Source of the DNA: Deinococcus grandis
Lineage (GTDB): Bacteria; Deinococcota; Deinococci; Deinococcales; Deinococcaceae
Direction of reading: 5' to 3'
NCBI RefSeq assembly: GCF_001485435.1
Contig: NZ_BCMS01000001.1
Coordinates: 2,812,501-2,876,500 of the forward strand
Length of the DNA: 64,000 bases
Part shown: positions 16,772-25,251 of the stretch, piece after piece
Position numbering within the stretch: position 1 is the stretch's first letter
How the letters are laid out: every line of letters begins with the position of its first letter
Position numbers and translations under genes: made by a program
Notes under the pieces: generated by a model
The model's database searches: none
What the model saw: the letters and a program-made list of their open reading frames with translations, nothing else
What the model was told of the DNA's origin: nothing

Positions 16772-16904
16772 TACGGATTCCGTTTGTTTCGTTGACAGAT
16801 CGGAACGCCACCGATCTGCCAACTCCACGTCCGGAATCCGTTTCTCTCTTCCTCGCATCCGCTCGGATTGAACGGCTTCATAAGCCATTCAATCGGAGTC
16901 CGTA
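16772..16904 (-). mobile_element. Folded MITE-like repeat, copy 1
   Basis: A 133-bp element flanked by TGA (16769-16771) and TGA (16905-16907), a perfect 3-bp TNA duplication. Termini are TACGGATTCCG on the left and CGGAGTCCGTA on the right. It lies in minus orientation relative to the other copies: the GATTGAAYGGC hairpin is on the right and the GATCGG/CCGATC hairpin on the left. It lies between pdxY and a hypothetical gene. Confidence 0.9.
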
Positions 16905-16997
16905 TGAGTCCCGTCTCAGTGTCCGTTCAGGGTCAGCCCAATGGCTGTTGCGGGCACTCTCATGGTTCCGGGAAGGCGGCAGCGAAGACTGACAGGC

Positions 16998-17585
16998 ATG
17001 AAACACATTCTGTTCCCGACGGCGGCTGCGGCCGATGCGTTCACCGCTGACCTCCAGGCCCAGGGCGTCATCGCCCCCACGATGGGCAGCAGCACCTACA
17101 CCCGCCGCAGCGCCGCGACCGACGTGGCCGATACGCGCGCTGACGGCCCCGGCAGCCTCACCATGGATGCCGACGGCGTGGGCGGCACCCCCGAGGACGC
17201 CGGTGCGGGCGCCGTAAAGGGCACGGGCGTGGGCGCCGTGGTGGGCGCCGCGGCGGGCATCCTGGCGACCGGCGCGACCATCGCCACGGGCGGCCTGGCC
17301 CTCCCGGTGATCCTGGGCATGGCGGCGCTGGGCTCGGGCGTGGGCGCGGCGGTCGGCGCGACCGGCGGCGCGATGGGCGTCGATGAGACCGGCAAGGTGG
17401 ATGACCGTTACGACGTGGACGATACCTACTACGACCGCATGGACAGCACCATCAACAGTGGTGGCCGCGTGGTGGCCGTGCATGACAGTGTGCCCCAGGA
17501 CGTCCTGATGGACGCCGTTGCCCGTCACGGCGGCGAGATCGTGGACAGCGGCGCGCGCCGCTCGGACTACGTCGCCTCGATGTAA
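16998..17585 (+). CDS. Hypothetical protein with glycine-zipper segment
   Basis: A 195-residue protein that I do not recognise as a named family. It begins MKHILFPTAAAADAFTADLQ, a short alpha/beta start like those of stress proteins that sense or bind via a small ferredoxin-like module. The middle (about residues 70-125) is a Gly/Ala-rich hydrophobic stretch (VGAVVGAAAGILATGATIA), a glycine-zipper membrane or oligomer segment. The C-terminus (VVAVHDSVPQDVLMDAVARH, then GGEIVDSGARRSDY) recalls a second small alpha/beta unit. It may be an envelope stress protein. The start at 16998 omits a 19-residue basic extension. A terminator follows. Confidence 0.65.
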   Translation: MKHILFPTAAAADAFTADLQAQGVIAPTMGSSTYTRRSAATDVADTRADGPGSLTMDADGVGGTPEDAGAGAVKGTGVGAVVGAAAGILATGATIATGGLALPVILGMAALGSGVGAAVGATGGAMGVDETGKVDDRYDVDDTYYDRMDSTINSGGRVVAVHDSVPQDVLMDAVARHGGEIVDSGARRSDYVASM

Positions 17586-17596
17586 ACCACCCCATG

Positions 17597-17636
17597 GCAC
17601 GGCCCCCGGATGCGGATCCGGGGGCCGTGCTTCTTT
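17597..17636. terminator. Strong hairpin terminator
   Basis: GCACGGCCCCCGGA (17597-17610) pairs with TCCGGGGGCCGTGC (17617-17630), followed by TTCTTT. It lies between convergent genes. Confidence 0.88.
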
Positions 17637-17640
17637 GCCG

Positions 17641-18087
17641 TCAGGAGGGGCGGGGAGGGTGCGGCAACGCCACCTTGCGGAACCAGAAGTTCTCCAGCGA
17701 CTGGATGACCTCCACGAATTCCGCGATGGACACGGGCTTGGGAATGTACGCGTTGGCGTGCAGGTTGTAACTGCGCCAGATGTCGCTCTCGGCGCGGCTG
17801 GTGGTCAGCACGATCACGGGAATGCTGCGCAGCTCGTCGTCCTCCTTGAGGACGTCCAGCAGTTCCAGGCCGGTCATGCGGGGCATGTTCAGATCCATCA
17901 GGATCACGTCGGGTCGGGGCGCGCCTGCGTGGTCCTCGCTGCGGCGCAGGAAGTTCAGGGCGTCCACGCCGTCGCGGGCGTGGCTGAGGTGGTGCGGGAA
18001 GTCCGCTTCCTCGAAGGCTTCCTGGGTGAGCAGGACGTCGGCGGGGTTGTCCTCGACGAGCAGGATCTCGACTGGTCTGGTGGTCAT
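17641..18087 (-). CDS. Response regulator, single receiver domain (Rcp1-like)
   Basis: A 148-residue stand-alone receiver domain. The acidic pocket is EDN (residues 12-14), the phospho-acceptor is Asp65 in VILMDLNMPRMTG, then VLTTS supplies the Thr/Ser and AYIPKPV supplies the Lys. No output domain is present. The form (ILLVEDNPADVLLTQEAFEE) matches the Rcp1/CheY-like regulators that pair with phytochrome-type kinases. The ATG overlaps the TGA of the upstream histidine kinase (ATGA, 4 bp), so the two are translationally coupled and the kinase is the obvious partner. Confidence 0.93.
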   Translation of the reverse strand: MTTRPVEILLVEDNPADVLLTQEAFEEADFPHHLSHARDGVDALNFLRRSEDHAGAPRPDVILMDLNMPRMTGLELLDVLKEDDELRSIPVIVLTTSRAESDIWRSYNLHANAYIPKPVSIAEFVEVIQSLENFWFRKVALPHPPRPS

Positions 18088-19664
18088 AGGGGGTCTCCGG
18101 TGTGGGCGGGCGTCAGCGGCAGTGCCAGATGAAATGTACTGCCCTGGCCGGGGGTGCTGTCCAGCCACAGGTCCCCGTCGAGCTGTTCGGCGGCGCTACG
18201 GGTGACGGCCAGGCCGATGCCGCTGCCCGCGTACTCGTCCATGCCGTGCAGGCGCTGGAACACCCCGAAGATCCGCTCGTGGTACTCCGGCGCGATGCCG
18301 ATGCCGTTGTCCTGCACGTGAATCACCCAGCGGCGCGCCTCGCGCTCGGCAGTGACGCGCACGCGGGGGGGCACGCCGGGCTGCTGGAATTTCAGGGCGT
18401 TCCCGATGAGGTTCTGTAGGGCGTGGCGCAGCAGTTCGGGGTTGCTGTGCACGGTGGGGAGCGGGCCGACGTCCACCTGCGCGCCCAGGCCCTCGATCTG
18501 CACGGCCAGGTCCGCCACGATGTCGCGGGTCAGGTCACCCAGGTTCACGTCGTGCGTGGTGCGCGGCGCCTTGCGCACGCGGGAGTACGCGAGGAGGTCC
18601 TGGATCAGGGTCTTCATGCGCAGCGTGGCGGAGGTCGTGAAGGCGATGTACTGGTCGGCGCGGTCGTCCAGCTTGCCGTGGTAGCGGCGGGCGAGCAGTT
18701 CGGTGTAGCTGCCGATGGTCCGCAGGGGTTCTTGCAGGTCGTGACTGGCGACGTACGCGAACTGTTCGAGTTCGCGGTTGCTGCGTTCCAGGTGCATGTT
18801 GCTGGCCTGCAGGGCCTCGGCGGTGGCGCGCAGCTGCGCCTCGCGGTCCTGCACGGCAGCGGCCATGGCGTCGAACTGCGCGCCCAGCTGCGCCAGTTCC
18901 CGCACGGGCATGGGGGGCGTGCGGCGTGCGTACTCGCCCTGCGCGATGGCCTGCGCCGCGCCGTTGAGTTCCAGCACGGTGCGGTTCACGGTGCGGGTGA
19001 CGCGGTACGCCGTGACGAGCAGCAGGGCGATGCTGAGCAGCAGCCCCCCCACGGTCACCAGCCGCACGCGGCTCAGCAGGACGCTGCTGCGGTCGGTCGC
19101 GGCGTTCAGGCGCGCCGTTTCGTTCGTCGCCATGATCGTCAGGACGCGGCGGGCGTCGTCCAGCAGCGTGCGCCCCACGCCGTTGCCGACCCGCGCGGCG
19201 GCGCGTTCCAGCGAGTCGCGGCGCACGCCGATCTCCGGCTGCGCGGCCACCTCGTCCCAGCGGGCCACCGCTGCCTGCACCCGGGCCAGATTCGTGCGCT
19301 GCTGCGCGGTGACGCTCAGGTCGTGCAGCGCGAAGACGTCGGCCTGGAAGGCCAGTTTGCCGTCCTCGTAGGGGTGCAGGAAGTCGTTCTGTCCCGTGAT
19401 CACGAAGCCCCGCTGCCCGTTTTCCATCAGGGAGACCTGCTGCGAGAGATCCGTGATGAGCTGCAGTCGGGTCTGCGCGTCGAGAACCTGCTGGAGTGCC
19501 TCGTCGTTCTGGTTCACGCCGTACGCGACCAGGCTGCCCACCCCGAGCAGCAGCGCGAACGGCAGCACGAACGGGCGCAGCAGCACCTGCCGCAGGCTGG
19601 GGGCGTGCGCGGCGCCCTGCGCCGGGACCGGGGCGGGCTCGGCAGGGACGGGAACGGCCGACAT
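18084..19664 (-). CDS. Sensor histidine kinase with CHASE3 sensor domain
   Basis: A 526-residue membrane kinase. Transmembrane segments lie at about residues 31-48 and 195-215. Between them is a CHASE3 domain (QLITDLSQQVSLMENGQRGF and VITGQNDFLHPYEDG are typical). A HAMP linker (ELNGAAQAIAQGEYARRTPP) and a coiled stretch follow. Then comes HisKA with the phospho-acceptor His308 in YVASHDLQEPLRTIGSYTEL, and HATPase_c with NLIGNALKF, DNGIGIAPE and GSGIGLAVTR. It should phosphorylate the overlapping downstream response regulator. The start is supported by a TAGAAT box at 19673-19678. The signal sensed is unknown. Confidence 0.92.
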   Translation of the reverse strand: MSAVPVPAEPAPVPAQGAAHAPSLRQVLLRPFVLPFALLLGVGSLVAYGVNQNDEALQQVLDAQTRLQLITDLSQQVSLMENGQRGFVITGQNDFLHPYEDGKLAFQADVFALHDLSVTAQQRTNLARVQAAVARWDEVAAQPEIGVRRDSLERAAARVGNGVGRTLLDDARRVLTIMATNETARLNAATDRSSVLLSRVRLVTVGGLLLSIALLLVTAYRVTRTVNRTVLELNGAAQAIAQGEYARRTPPMPVRELAQLGAQFDAMAAAVQDREAQLRATAEALQASNMHLERSNRELEQFAYVASHDLQEPLRTIGSYTELLARRYHGKLDDRADQYIAFTTSATLRMKTLIQDLLAYSRVRKAPRTTHDVNLGDLTRDIVADLAVQIEGLGAQVDVGPLPTVHSNPELLRHALQNLIGNALKFQQPGVPPRVRVTAEREARRWVIHVQDNGIGIAPEYHERIFGVFQRLHGMDEYAGSGIGLAVTRSAAEQLDGDLWLDSTPGQGSTFHLALPLTPAHTGDPL

Positions 19665-19672
19665 CGCCGGGC

Positions 19673-19678
19673 ATTCTA
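19673..19678 (-). promoter_or_regulatory. Leaderless -10 box for the histidine kinase operon
   Basis: TAGAAT on the minus strand lies 8 nt before the ATG. Confidence 0.6.
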
Positions 19679-19755
19679 GTGCAGCGGCGCGCACCTGTGC
19701 GGCCCGCGCAGCCGGACCCGCGCGGGGAATTTTGAACCCGGTCCACCGCGCGGGG

Positions 19756-19761
19756 TAGAGT
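19756..19761 (+). promoter_or_regulatory. Leaderless -10 box for the crotonase gene
   Basis: TAGAGT lies 6 nt before the ATG at 19768. Confidence 0.6.
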
Positions 19762-19767
19762 GGACGC

Positions 19768-20505
19768 ATGACATTCCAGAACGTGAATCTCACCCACGCG
19801 GGTGAGGTCGCCACGCTGACCCTGACGAGCAAGAAGGGCAGCATGGGCCCGACCTTCTGGCCCGAAATTCCCCGCGTCCTGACCGAACTGGGCGGCGCCC
19901 GCGCGCTGATCCTGCGCGGCCAGGACCTGTTCAGCGCCGGACTGGACGTCCGCGCCAGCGCCCCCGTCATCGCCCCCACCCTGGGCGACCCAGGCGCCTT
20001 CGCGGCGGTCGTCGCCGAGATGCACGCCGCCATCGACGCGTTCGCCGCGCTGCCCATCCCGGTGATCGCCGCCGTGCACGGTTGGTGCATCGGCGCAGGC
20101 CTGGAACTCATCAGCGCCTGCGACATCCGCGTCGCCAGCGCGGACGCCCGCTTCAGCCTCCCCGAGGTGAAACTCGGCATCACCGCCGACCTGGGCGGCC
20201 TGCAACGCCTCCCCCACCTGATCGGCACCGGCCGCACGGCGCACCTCGCCCTGACCGGCGACCCCATCGACGCGCCCACCGCCGAACGCTGGGGGCTGAT
20301 CACGGAACTCCTCCCCACCCCGGACGCGCTGTTCGAGCGGGCGAACGCCCTCGCCACGGGGCTGGCCGCACTGCCGCCCCGCGCGGTCGAAGGCACCAAA
20401 CGCACCCTCCACGCGCACCTGTCCCACGCGCAGAGCCTCGAACAGGCCGTGCGCTGGAACGCCCAGCACATGACCACCGACGGCCTCGCCCAGGCGCTGA
20501 AGTAG
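19768..20505 (+). CDS. Enoyl-CoA hydratase/isomerase family protein
   Basis: A 245-residue crotonase-fold protein. The oxyanion-hole segment ALILRGQDLFSAGLDVR and the CoA-binding stretch IPVIAAVHGWCIGAGLELIS, then ACDIRVASADARFSLPEVKL, are typical. The position of the usual catalytic Glu in LPEVKLGITADLGGLQRLP carries Asp after TA, as in dienoyl-CoA isomerase-like members. It probably acts on unsaturated fatty acyl-CoA during beta-oxidation. The next gene encodes a 2,4-dienoyl-CoA-reductase-like SDR, which fits a pair handling polyunsaturated acyl-CoA. Confidence 0.85.
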   Translation: MTFQNVNLTHAGEVATLTLTSKKGSMGPTFWPEIPRVLTELGGARALILRGQDLFSAGLDVRASAPVIAPTLGDPGAFAAVVAEMHAAIDAFAALPIPVIAAVHGWCIGAGLELISACDIRVASADARFSLPEVKLGITADLGGLQRLPHLIGTGRTAHLALTGDPIDAPTAERWGLITELLPTPDALFERANALATGLAALPPRAVEGTKRTLHAHLSHAQSLEQAVRWNAQHMTTDGLAQALK

Positions 20506-20516
20506 GGTCGAGGGAC

Positions 20517-20531
20517 GAGGGTCGAAGAGTC
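20517..20531. repeat. Short intergenic repeat GAGGGTCGAAGAGTC
   Basis: This 15-mer recurs exactly, inverted, at 60055-60069. Both lie in 105-110 bp spacers built of degenerate GACCCTC/GACTCTTCG words between co-directional genes. Confidence 0.6.
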
Positions 20532-20610
20532 GAAGACCCTCGACCTGGACCGCTGAGACCCTTAGACCTTTAGACCCTCCGCCCCTCAGACCCCCTCAAG
20601 GAGCCCCACC

Positions 20611-21471
20611 ATGAGCCAGAATCCCGGTACCCTCCAGCCCGGCACCGCCGACAGCACCTTCCGCCCCGACCTCCTGCAGGGCAAGCACGCCCTGATCACC
20701 GGGGGCGGCAGCGGCATCAACCTCGGCATCGCGCAGAGTTTCGCCGCGCACGGCTGCCGGGTGACCATCCTGGGCCGCAACCTCGAGAAAGCCCAGACGG
20801 CCGCGCAGGGCATCAATGACGCGGGCGGGCAGGCCATCGGCGTCAGTGCCGACGTGCGCGACATCGCCGCCATGCAGGCCGCCGCCGCGCAGGCCGTCGA
20901 AGCCTTCGGCCCCATCGACATCGTCCTGGCGGGCGCCGCCGGGAACTTCCCCGCGCCCGTGGACGGCATCAGCCCCAACGGCTTCAAGACCGTCGTGGAC
21001 ATCGACCTGCTCGGCACGTACAACACCATCAAGGCCTGCGCGCCCCACCTGACCACCCCCGGCGGGAACGTCCTCTCGATCAGCGCATACGGCGTCCCCG
21101 TTCCCATGCAGGCGCACGTCGTCGCCGCGAAGGCCGGCGTGGACGCCCTGACCCGCACCCTCGCCGTCGAGTGGGGCCTGCGCGGCATCCGCGTGAACGC
21201 CATCATCCCCGGCCCCATCGACGGCACCGAGGGCATGGCCCGCCTCGCCCCCGACGAGAAGACCCGCCAGAAATTCATGAGCACCGTTCCCCTGGGCCGC
21301 TTCGGCATCCCGCAGGACATCGCCAACGCCGCCCTGTTCCTCGTGAGTGACGCCGCCAGCTACGTCACGGGCGTCATCCTGCCCGTCGACGGCGGCCAGA
21401 ACATGCTCGGCGGCGCCCCCCAGTACCAGATGTACCAGCAGATGGGCCTCGCCCTGCCCAAGAAAGACTGA
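20611..21471 (+). CDS. SDR family oxidoreductase, 2,4-dienoyl-CoA reductase-like
   Basis: A 286-residue short-chain dehydrogenase. The NAD(P)-binding motif is ALITGGGSGINLGIAQSFAA (residues 28-47), and the NAG-like motif is replaced by LAGAAGNFPAP. The catalytic YxxxK is not classical: after SISAY the segment reads MQAHVVAAKAGVDALTRTLA, with Lys but no Tyr four residues before it. That absence is known in 2,4-dienoyl-CoA reductases, whose PGPIDGTEG segment is also shared. A ribosome-binding site (AAGGAG) precedes the ATG. It lies 105 bp after the crotonase gene; joint function in unsaturated fatty-acid breakdown is inferred. Confidence 0.87.
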   Translation: MSQNPGTLQPGTADSTFRPDLLQGKHALITGGGSGINLGIAQSFAAHGCRVTILGRNLEKAQTAAQGINDAGGQAIGVSADVRDIAAMQAAAAQAVEAFGPIDIVLAGAAGNFPAPVDGISPNGFKTVVDIDLLGTYNTIKACAPHLTTPGGNVLSISAYGVPVPMQAHVVAAKAGVDALTRTLAVEWGLRGIRVNAIIPGPIDGTEGMARLAPDEKTRQKFMSTVPLGRFGIPQDIANAALFLVSDAASYVTGVILPVDGGQNMLGGAPQYQMYQQMGLALPKKD

Positions 21472-21554
21472 TCCGGGCTGTGGGCTGTGAGGCATGAGCA
21501 GGCATCCTCCGAGCCCACAGCTCATGTGCATGCCCGCGCCGTGCCCGCTGCCGT

Positions 21555-21560
21555 TACACT
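21555..21560 (+). promoter_or_regulatory. Leaderless -10 box for the LRR gene
   Basis: TACACT lies 6 nt before the ATG at 21567. Confidence 0.6.
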
Positions 21561-21566
21561 GCGGGC

Positions 21567-22499
21567 ATGTCTGCTGTCCCCATGCCCGTTCACCAGCACC
21601 TCTCGGATCTGCGCGGGGCGGCCCTGCTGAATCTGCCGGACTGGTCGGGAGTGCGGCGCGTGAATCTGGACGGGCTGGGTCTGGAGGCCCTGCCGGGGCG
21701 GGAGGCCGCGCCGGACCTGACGGTCTTCAGCGTGTACGACAACGCGCTGACGGACGTGCCGGACTGGGTGTGGACGCGGCGGGGACTCCGGACGCTGAAC
21801 CTGTCCGCGAACCAGTTCCAGAGGCTGCCGGACGCGCTGGGTGACCTGCGTGAGCTGCGGATGCTGGACCTGGGCCACAACGAGCTGGATGCCCTGCCGG
21901 ACGTGTTCGGCGGGCTGGGGCAGTTGGCGTTCCTGTACCTGAGCCACAACCGCCTGACGGAGCTGCCGGAGTCCCTGCGTCACCTGGGGTCGCTGACGTA
22001 CCTGAACGTGACGGACAACGCCCTGACGCGCCTGCCGGACTGGCTGGGCGACCTGCGCGCCCTGACCGAGCTGCGGCTGTACGGCAACCCGCTGGAGGCC
22101 CTGCCGGACGGACTCGGGGCGCTGGGCTCACTGCGGGAACTGCACGTCATGAACGCCCGCCTGACCGGGGTGCCCACCAGCCTGGGCGGGTGCGGGGCGC
22201 TGGAGGTCCTGGACCTTCAGGGCAACGCACTGACGGCACTGCCGGACTCGCTGGGGCACCTCTCCCGCCTGACCACGCTGAACCTGCGCTTCAACGCGCT
22301 GACGCACCTGCCAGACTCGCTGGGCGACCTGCACGCGCTGCACACCCTCGACCTGCGCGCCAACGAACTGACCAGCCTCCCCGAGGGGCTGGCGCACCTG
22401 CCGGGGTTGCGGAAACTCGACCTGCGCTGGAACCGCATCGAGCAGCTGCCGGACGCCTTCGACACGCTGATCGCGCGGGGCTGTCAGGTCTACCTGTAG
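21567..22499 (+). CDS. Leucine-rich repeat protein
   Basis: A 310-residue protein made of about eleven 23-residue leucine-rich repeats of the form LPDxLGxLxxLxxLxLxxNxLTx (for example LPDALGDLRELRMLDLGHNE). It begins near residue 20 and runs to the end, with no signal peptide, kinase or membrane segment. Repeats of this PxxLGxLxxL type make a curved solenoid used for protein binding. The partner is unknown, and a cytoplasmic location is inferred from the lack of an export signal. It is converged upon by the G8 lipoprotein gene, 22 bp away, without a clear terminator. Confidence 0.85.
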   Translation: MSAVPMPVHQHLSDLRGAALLNLPDWSGVRRVNLDGLGLEALPGREAAPDLTVFSVYDNALTDVPDWVWTRRGLRTLNLSANQFQRLPDALGDLRELRMLDLGHNELDALPDVFGGLGQLAFLYLSHNRLTELPESLRHLGSLTYLNVTDNALTRLPDWLGDLRALTELRLYGNPLEALPDGLGALGSLRELHVMNARLTGVPTSLGGCGALEVLDLQGNALTALPDSLGHLSRLTTLNLRFNALTHLPDSLGDLHALHTLDLRANELTSLPEGLAHLPGLRKLDLRWNRIEQLPDAFDTLIARGCQVYL

Positions 22500-22521
22500 G
22501 GGCTGGGGGCTCCCCTCCTCT

Positions 22522-25017
22522 TTACTTGCACAGGTCGGTGGTGCAGATCTCCACCTGGGCGTAGTCCCGGCTGGCCTGCACGACGAGTTTCAGGGTGAGC
22601 TGGCCGTTCTCGTAGGTGTAGCTGTCGCCGGTGGTGCCCGGCAGGGCGGCGGGGGTGACTTTCTTCAGGAGGTTGCGGTTGTCGATCCACCAGTCGCGGT
22701 AGATGCGGGGCTCCGTGGCGGCGGGCAGGGTGACGGTCAGGGTGTCGCCGGGCTGGCGGTTCTGGAGGCCGAGGCGCAGGTGGGGGCTGGCGGCGCTGGG
22801 GGTCAGGGTGTAGGTCTGGTTCAGGCGGGCGCTGGTGCTGAAACTGGTGAAGGTGCCCGGCGTGCCGGTGAGGCTGACGGTACCGTGCGGGCCGGTCACG
22901 GTGATGGGGGCGAGCTTGCCGCCGCGAACGTCCTGGAGCCACAGGCGGGTGTACGTGCCGGGGCAGGTGCTGGCGTTCCAGTCGGCGTTGGGGGTGCAGT
23001 CGGGCGCGCCTTTCAGGAGGGGGCTGGCGGTGACGGTCAGTCCGGCCGTGCCGGTGACGGTGCCGTCGGTGTCGAGGAACGTGGCGGCCTTGTCGCCGTC
23101 CTTGTCGGGTTGCGCGGCCGGGAAGTACACGCGGGGGCTGGCGTCGGCCCAGCGGAGGTTCAGGGCGTTGTTGGTGGGGACGAGGCTGAAGGCGTTCTTC
23201 GTGAGGTACCCGAGGCCGCTGGCCTGCCGGGTGGCGTCGGGTGTGAATCCGGCGAGGGTGGCGCCGTCGATGGTGACGTGCCCGTCGTAGAACTGGTAGC
23301 CACGGATGGGGAAGCTGGGGTCCCAGGGGCGTGGGAGGGCGCGGCCGCCGGTGCCGGTGGGTTCCCAGCTTTCGGGCTGGCCGAGGTTGGGCGTCTCGCC
23401 GATCAGGATGCCGCCCCGGAGGGTGCTGTCGTCGCTGGCGAAGGTCGCGCCGACGCCGTTGTCGGCGAGGGTGGCGTTCAGCAGGACGTGGCCCTTCCCG
23501 CGCAGCCACACGCCGTGGTCGCGGTTCTTGTACGCGGTGAAGGTGTCCAGGGTGGCGGTGACGGGCGCGCTCCTGGGGTCGCTGGGCGTGGTGACGGGCG
23601 CGTAATAGGTGACCTCGGTGGTGCCGTCCGCTTTCGGGCCGTTGTCGAGGTTCAGGCCGCGGTCGGTGCTGTGGGCGACGTTGCCGCTGAAGTCGCCCAG
23701 CGGGGTGCGGCGGGGCCAGAGGTCGGTCTTCGTGGCGGCGAGGCCGGTGGGGTGTTCGGGGAATGCGAGCCAGAAGCCGGTGCCGTCCACCCCGGCGGCC
23801 ACGTTGTTCCTGACGGTGTTGGCGGGGTGGGTGATCCAGTACGCGGCGGGGCGTTTGTCGCTGTCGAGCAGCGGCGTCTGCCCCTGCTTGGCGTCGGGCG
23901 CCTTGACGCGCGTGACGAGGTTTCCGCTGAGGGTGTTGCCGGTCTCGTCGCCGTCTTCCAGGAAGAGGCAGTGGCCGATGTTGTCGAAGGTGACGTTGTC
24001 CTGCACGCGCAGGTCACGGGTGCCGTGTACGACGACGCAGCGGTTGTACGACTCGTGGACGCTGCTGCCCCGCAGGTACGAGGCGGGGTCGCTGCCCAGC
24101 TGGTGGAAGTGCACGGGGTAGCGGCGCAGGGTGTTCAGCTGCCCCACGCGAGTGAATTCCGTGCCCTCGATGCGGGCGGTGCTGGTGCCCATGATCATGA
24201 CGTGCGCGCCCACGCCGGTCTGCGCGGCGTCGTCCGTGGCGGCCACGACGACGTTGCGGGTCAGGAGGCCCACCTCGGCGCGTTCGTTCACGCTCAGACC
24301 CGCGACGGTGATCGGGTCGCCCCAGTGCGTGTATTTCAGCGGCGCGGCCAGGGTGACGGCCGTGCCGCTGACGCGCTGCACGGTGACCTGCTCGGTCTGA
24401 TTCGCGCCAAAGTCCGTGCTGGTCAGCGTGAGGCTGTCGCCGGGCTGCCAGTCGGGCGCGCGGTCCAGGGTCAAGGTGCTGCTGCCCCGGCGGGCGGTGG
24501 CGTTCAGGCGCGTCCAGGCGAGGCGGGGTTGACCGTGGAGTTCCAGGGTGCCGTCCATGACGCCCAGCACGCGGTCGCCCATACCCATCACGTCCTCGCT
24601 GGGGACCGTGTTCGTCAGGAGGATCTCGGCGTGGTGCGTGAAGGGTTTCGCCTCGCTGCCCACGCGGAGTTCGCCGTGCACCATGATCCACTCGGCGCGC
24701 AGGGTGCGGTCGGCACTGTCCTCGAACTCCAGGGCGCTGCCGGTGGGGACGGTCAGGCCGCCCAGGTCGGGCGGGGTGGTGTCCAGCAGCACGCGTTTCC
24801 CGGCGGGGAGGGTGACCTTCTGCCCGGCGGCGGGCAGCGTGCCGCCCCAGGTAGCGGGGTCGCTCCATTTCACGCTGGAAAGCGTGGGGGTCGGGCTGGG
24901 CGTGGGGGTGGGCGTCGGCGTGGGGGCGGGGGTGGTGCCGCTGCCGCCGGAACCCGAGCCGCAGGCGGTCAGGAGGGCCGTGAGGAGCAGGACGGTCGCG
25001 GAGCGGCGCGCGGGCAT
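22522..25017 (-). CDS. G8-domain lipoprotein, CEMIP/TMEM2-like
   Basis: An 831-residue lipoprotein. A lipobox (LTAC) gives lipidated Cys19, followed by a Gly/Ser and Thr-Pro linker to about residue 46. A G8 domain follows (about 46-170): WSDPATWGGTLPAAGQKVTL, VLLDTTPPDLGGLTVPTG, then WIMVHGELRVGSEAKPF. The middle (about 215-620) carries the right-handed beta-helix region of CEMIP/TMEM2/PKHD1L1-like proteins, with RYPVHFHQLG, VHESYNRCVVVHGTRDL and NVTFDNIGHCLFLEDGDETG. Some animal members degrade hyaluronan, so a surface polysaccharide is a possible substrate here (inference). The start is supported by TATCAT 6 nt upstream. Confidence 0.87.
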   Translation of the reverse strand: MPARRSATVLLLTALLTACGSGSGGSGTTPAPTPTPTPTPSPTPTLSSVKWSDPATWGGTLPAAGQKVTLPAGKRVLLDTTPPDLGGLTVPTGSALEFEDSADRTLRAEWIMVHGELRVGSEAKPFTHHAEILLTNTVPSEDVMGMGDRVLGVMDGTLELHGQPRLAWTRLNATARRGSSTLTLDRAPDWQPGDSLTLTSTDFGANQTEQVTVQRVSGTAVTLAAPLKYTHWGDPITVAGLSVNERAEVGLLTRNVVVAATDDAAQTGVGAHVMIMGTSTARIEGTEFTRVGQLNTLRRYPVHFHQLGSDPASYLRGSSVHESYNRCVVVHGTRDLRVQDNVTFDNIGHCLFLEDGDETGNTLSGNLVTRVKAPDAKQGQTPLLDSDKRPAAYWITHPANTVRNNVAAGVDGTGFWLAFPEHPTGLAATKTDLWPRRTPLGDFSGNVAHSTDRGLNLDNGPKADGTTEVTYYAPVTTPSDPRSAPVTATLDTFTAYKNRDHGVWLRGKGHVLLNATLADNGVGATFASDDSTLRGGILIGETPNLGQPESWEPTGTGGRALPRPWDPSFPIRGYQFYDGHVTIDGATLAGFTPDATRQASGLGYLTKNAFSLVPTNNALNLRWADASPRVYFPAAQPDKDGDKAATFLDTDGTVTGTAGLTVTASPLLKGAPDCTPNADWNASTCPGTYTRLWLQDVRGGKLAPITVTGPHGTVSLTGTPGTFTSFSTSARLNQTYTLTPSAASPHLRLGLQNRQPGDTLTVTLPAATEPRIYRDWWIDNRNLLKKVTPAALPGTTGDSYTYENGQLTLKLVVQASRDYAQVEICTTDLCK

Positions 25018-25023
25018 GAAGGA

Positions 25024-25029
25024 ATGATA
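25024..25029 (-). promoter_or_regulatory. Leaderless -10 box for the G8 lipoprotein
   Basis: TATCAT on the minus strand lies 6 nt before the ATG at 25017. Confidence 0.6.
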
Positions 25030-25183
25030 AACGCACGGTCAGCAGGGTGGCGTGAAGGACTTCGCACCTCTTCCCCACCGCTGTGCAGACGCGCGCGAAG
25101 GTCGTCTGGGACAGGTTCCCCGGCTGAAGCACCCGGCGATCTGGCGCGAGGTCACGACTGCCTGAACCTCACGCATCCCCTTA

Positions 25184-25218
25184 CTCATAGTTTTCATAAT
25201 GGATTTCTGGATTATGAG
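25184..25218 (+). promoter_or_regulatory. Palindromic operator candidate upstream of the NAMPT operon
   Basis: Nested inverted repeats lie in a distinctly AT-rich patch. CATAAT (25195-25200) and ATTATG (25211-25216) are separated by 10 bp, and CTCATA (25184-25189) is inverted as TATGAG (25213-25218). The site ends 33 bp before the start codon, so it probably overlaps the promoter. The regulator is unknown. Confidence 0.5.
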
Positions 25219-25251
25219 CAAAGCAAGAGGTTGCACCATAGGAGGTACCCC

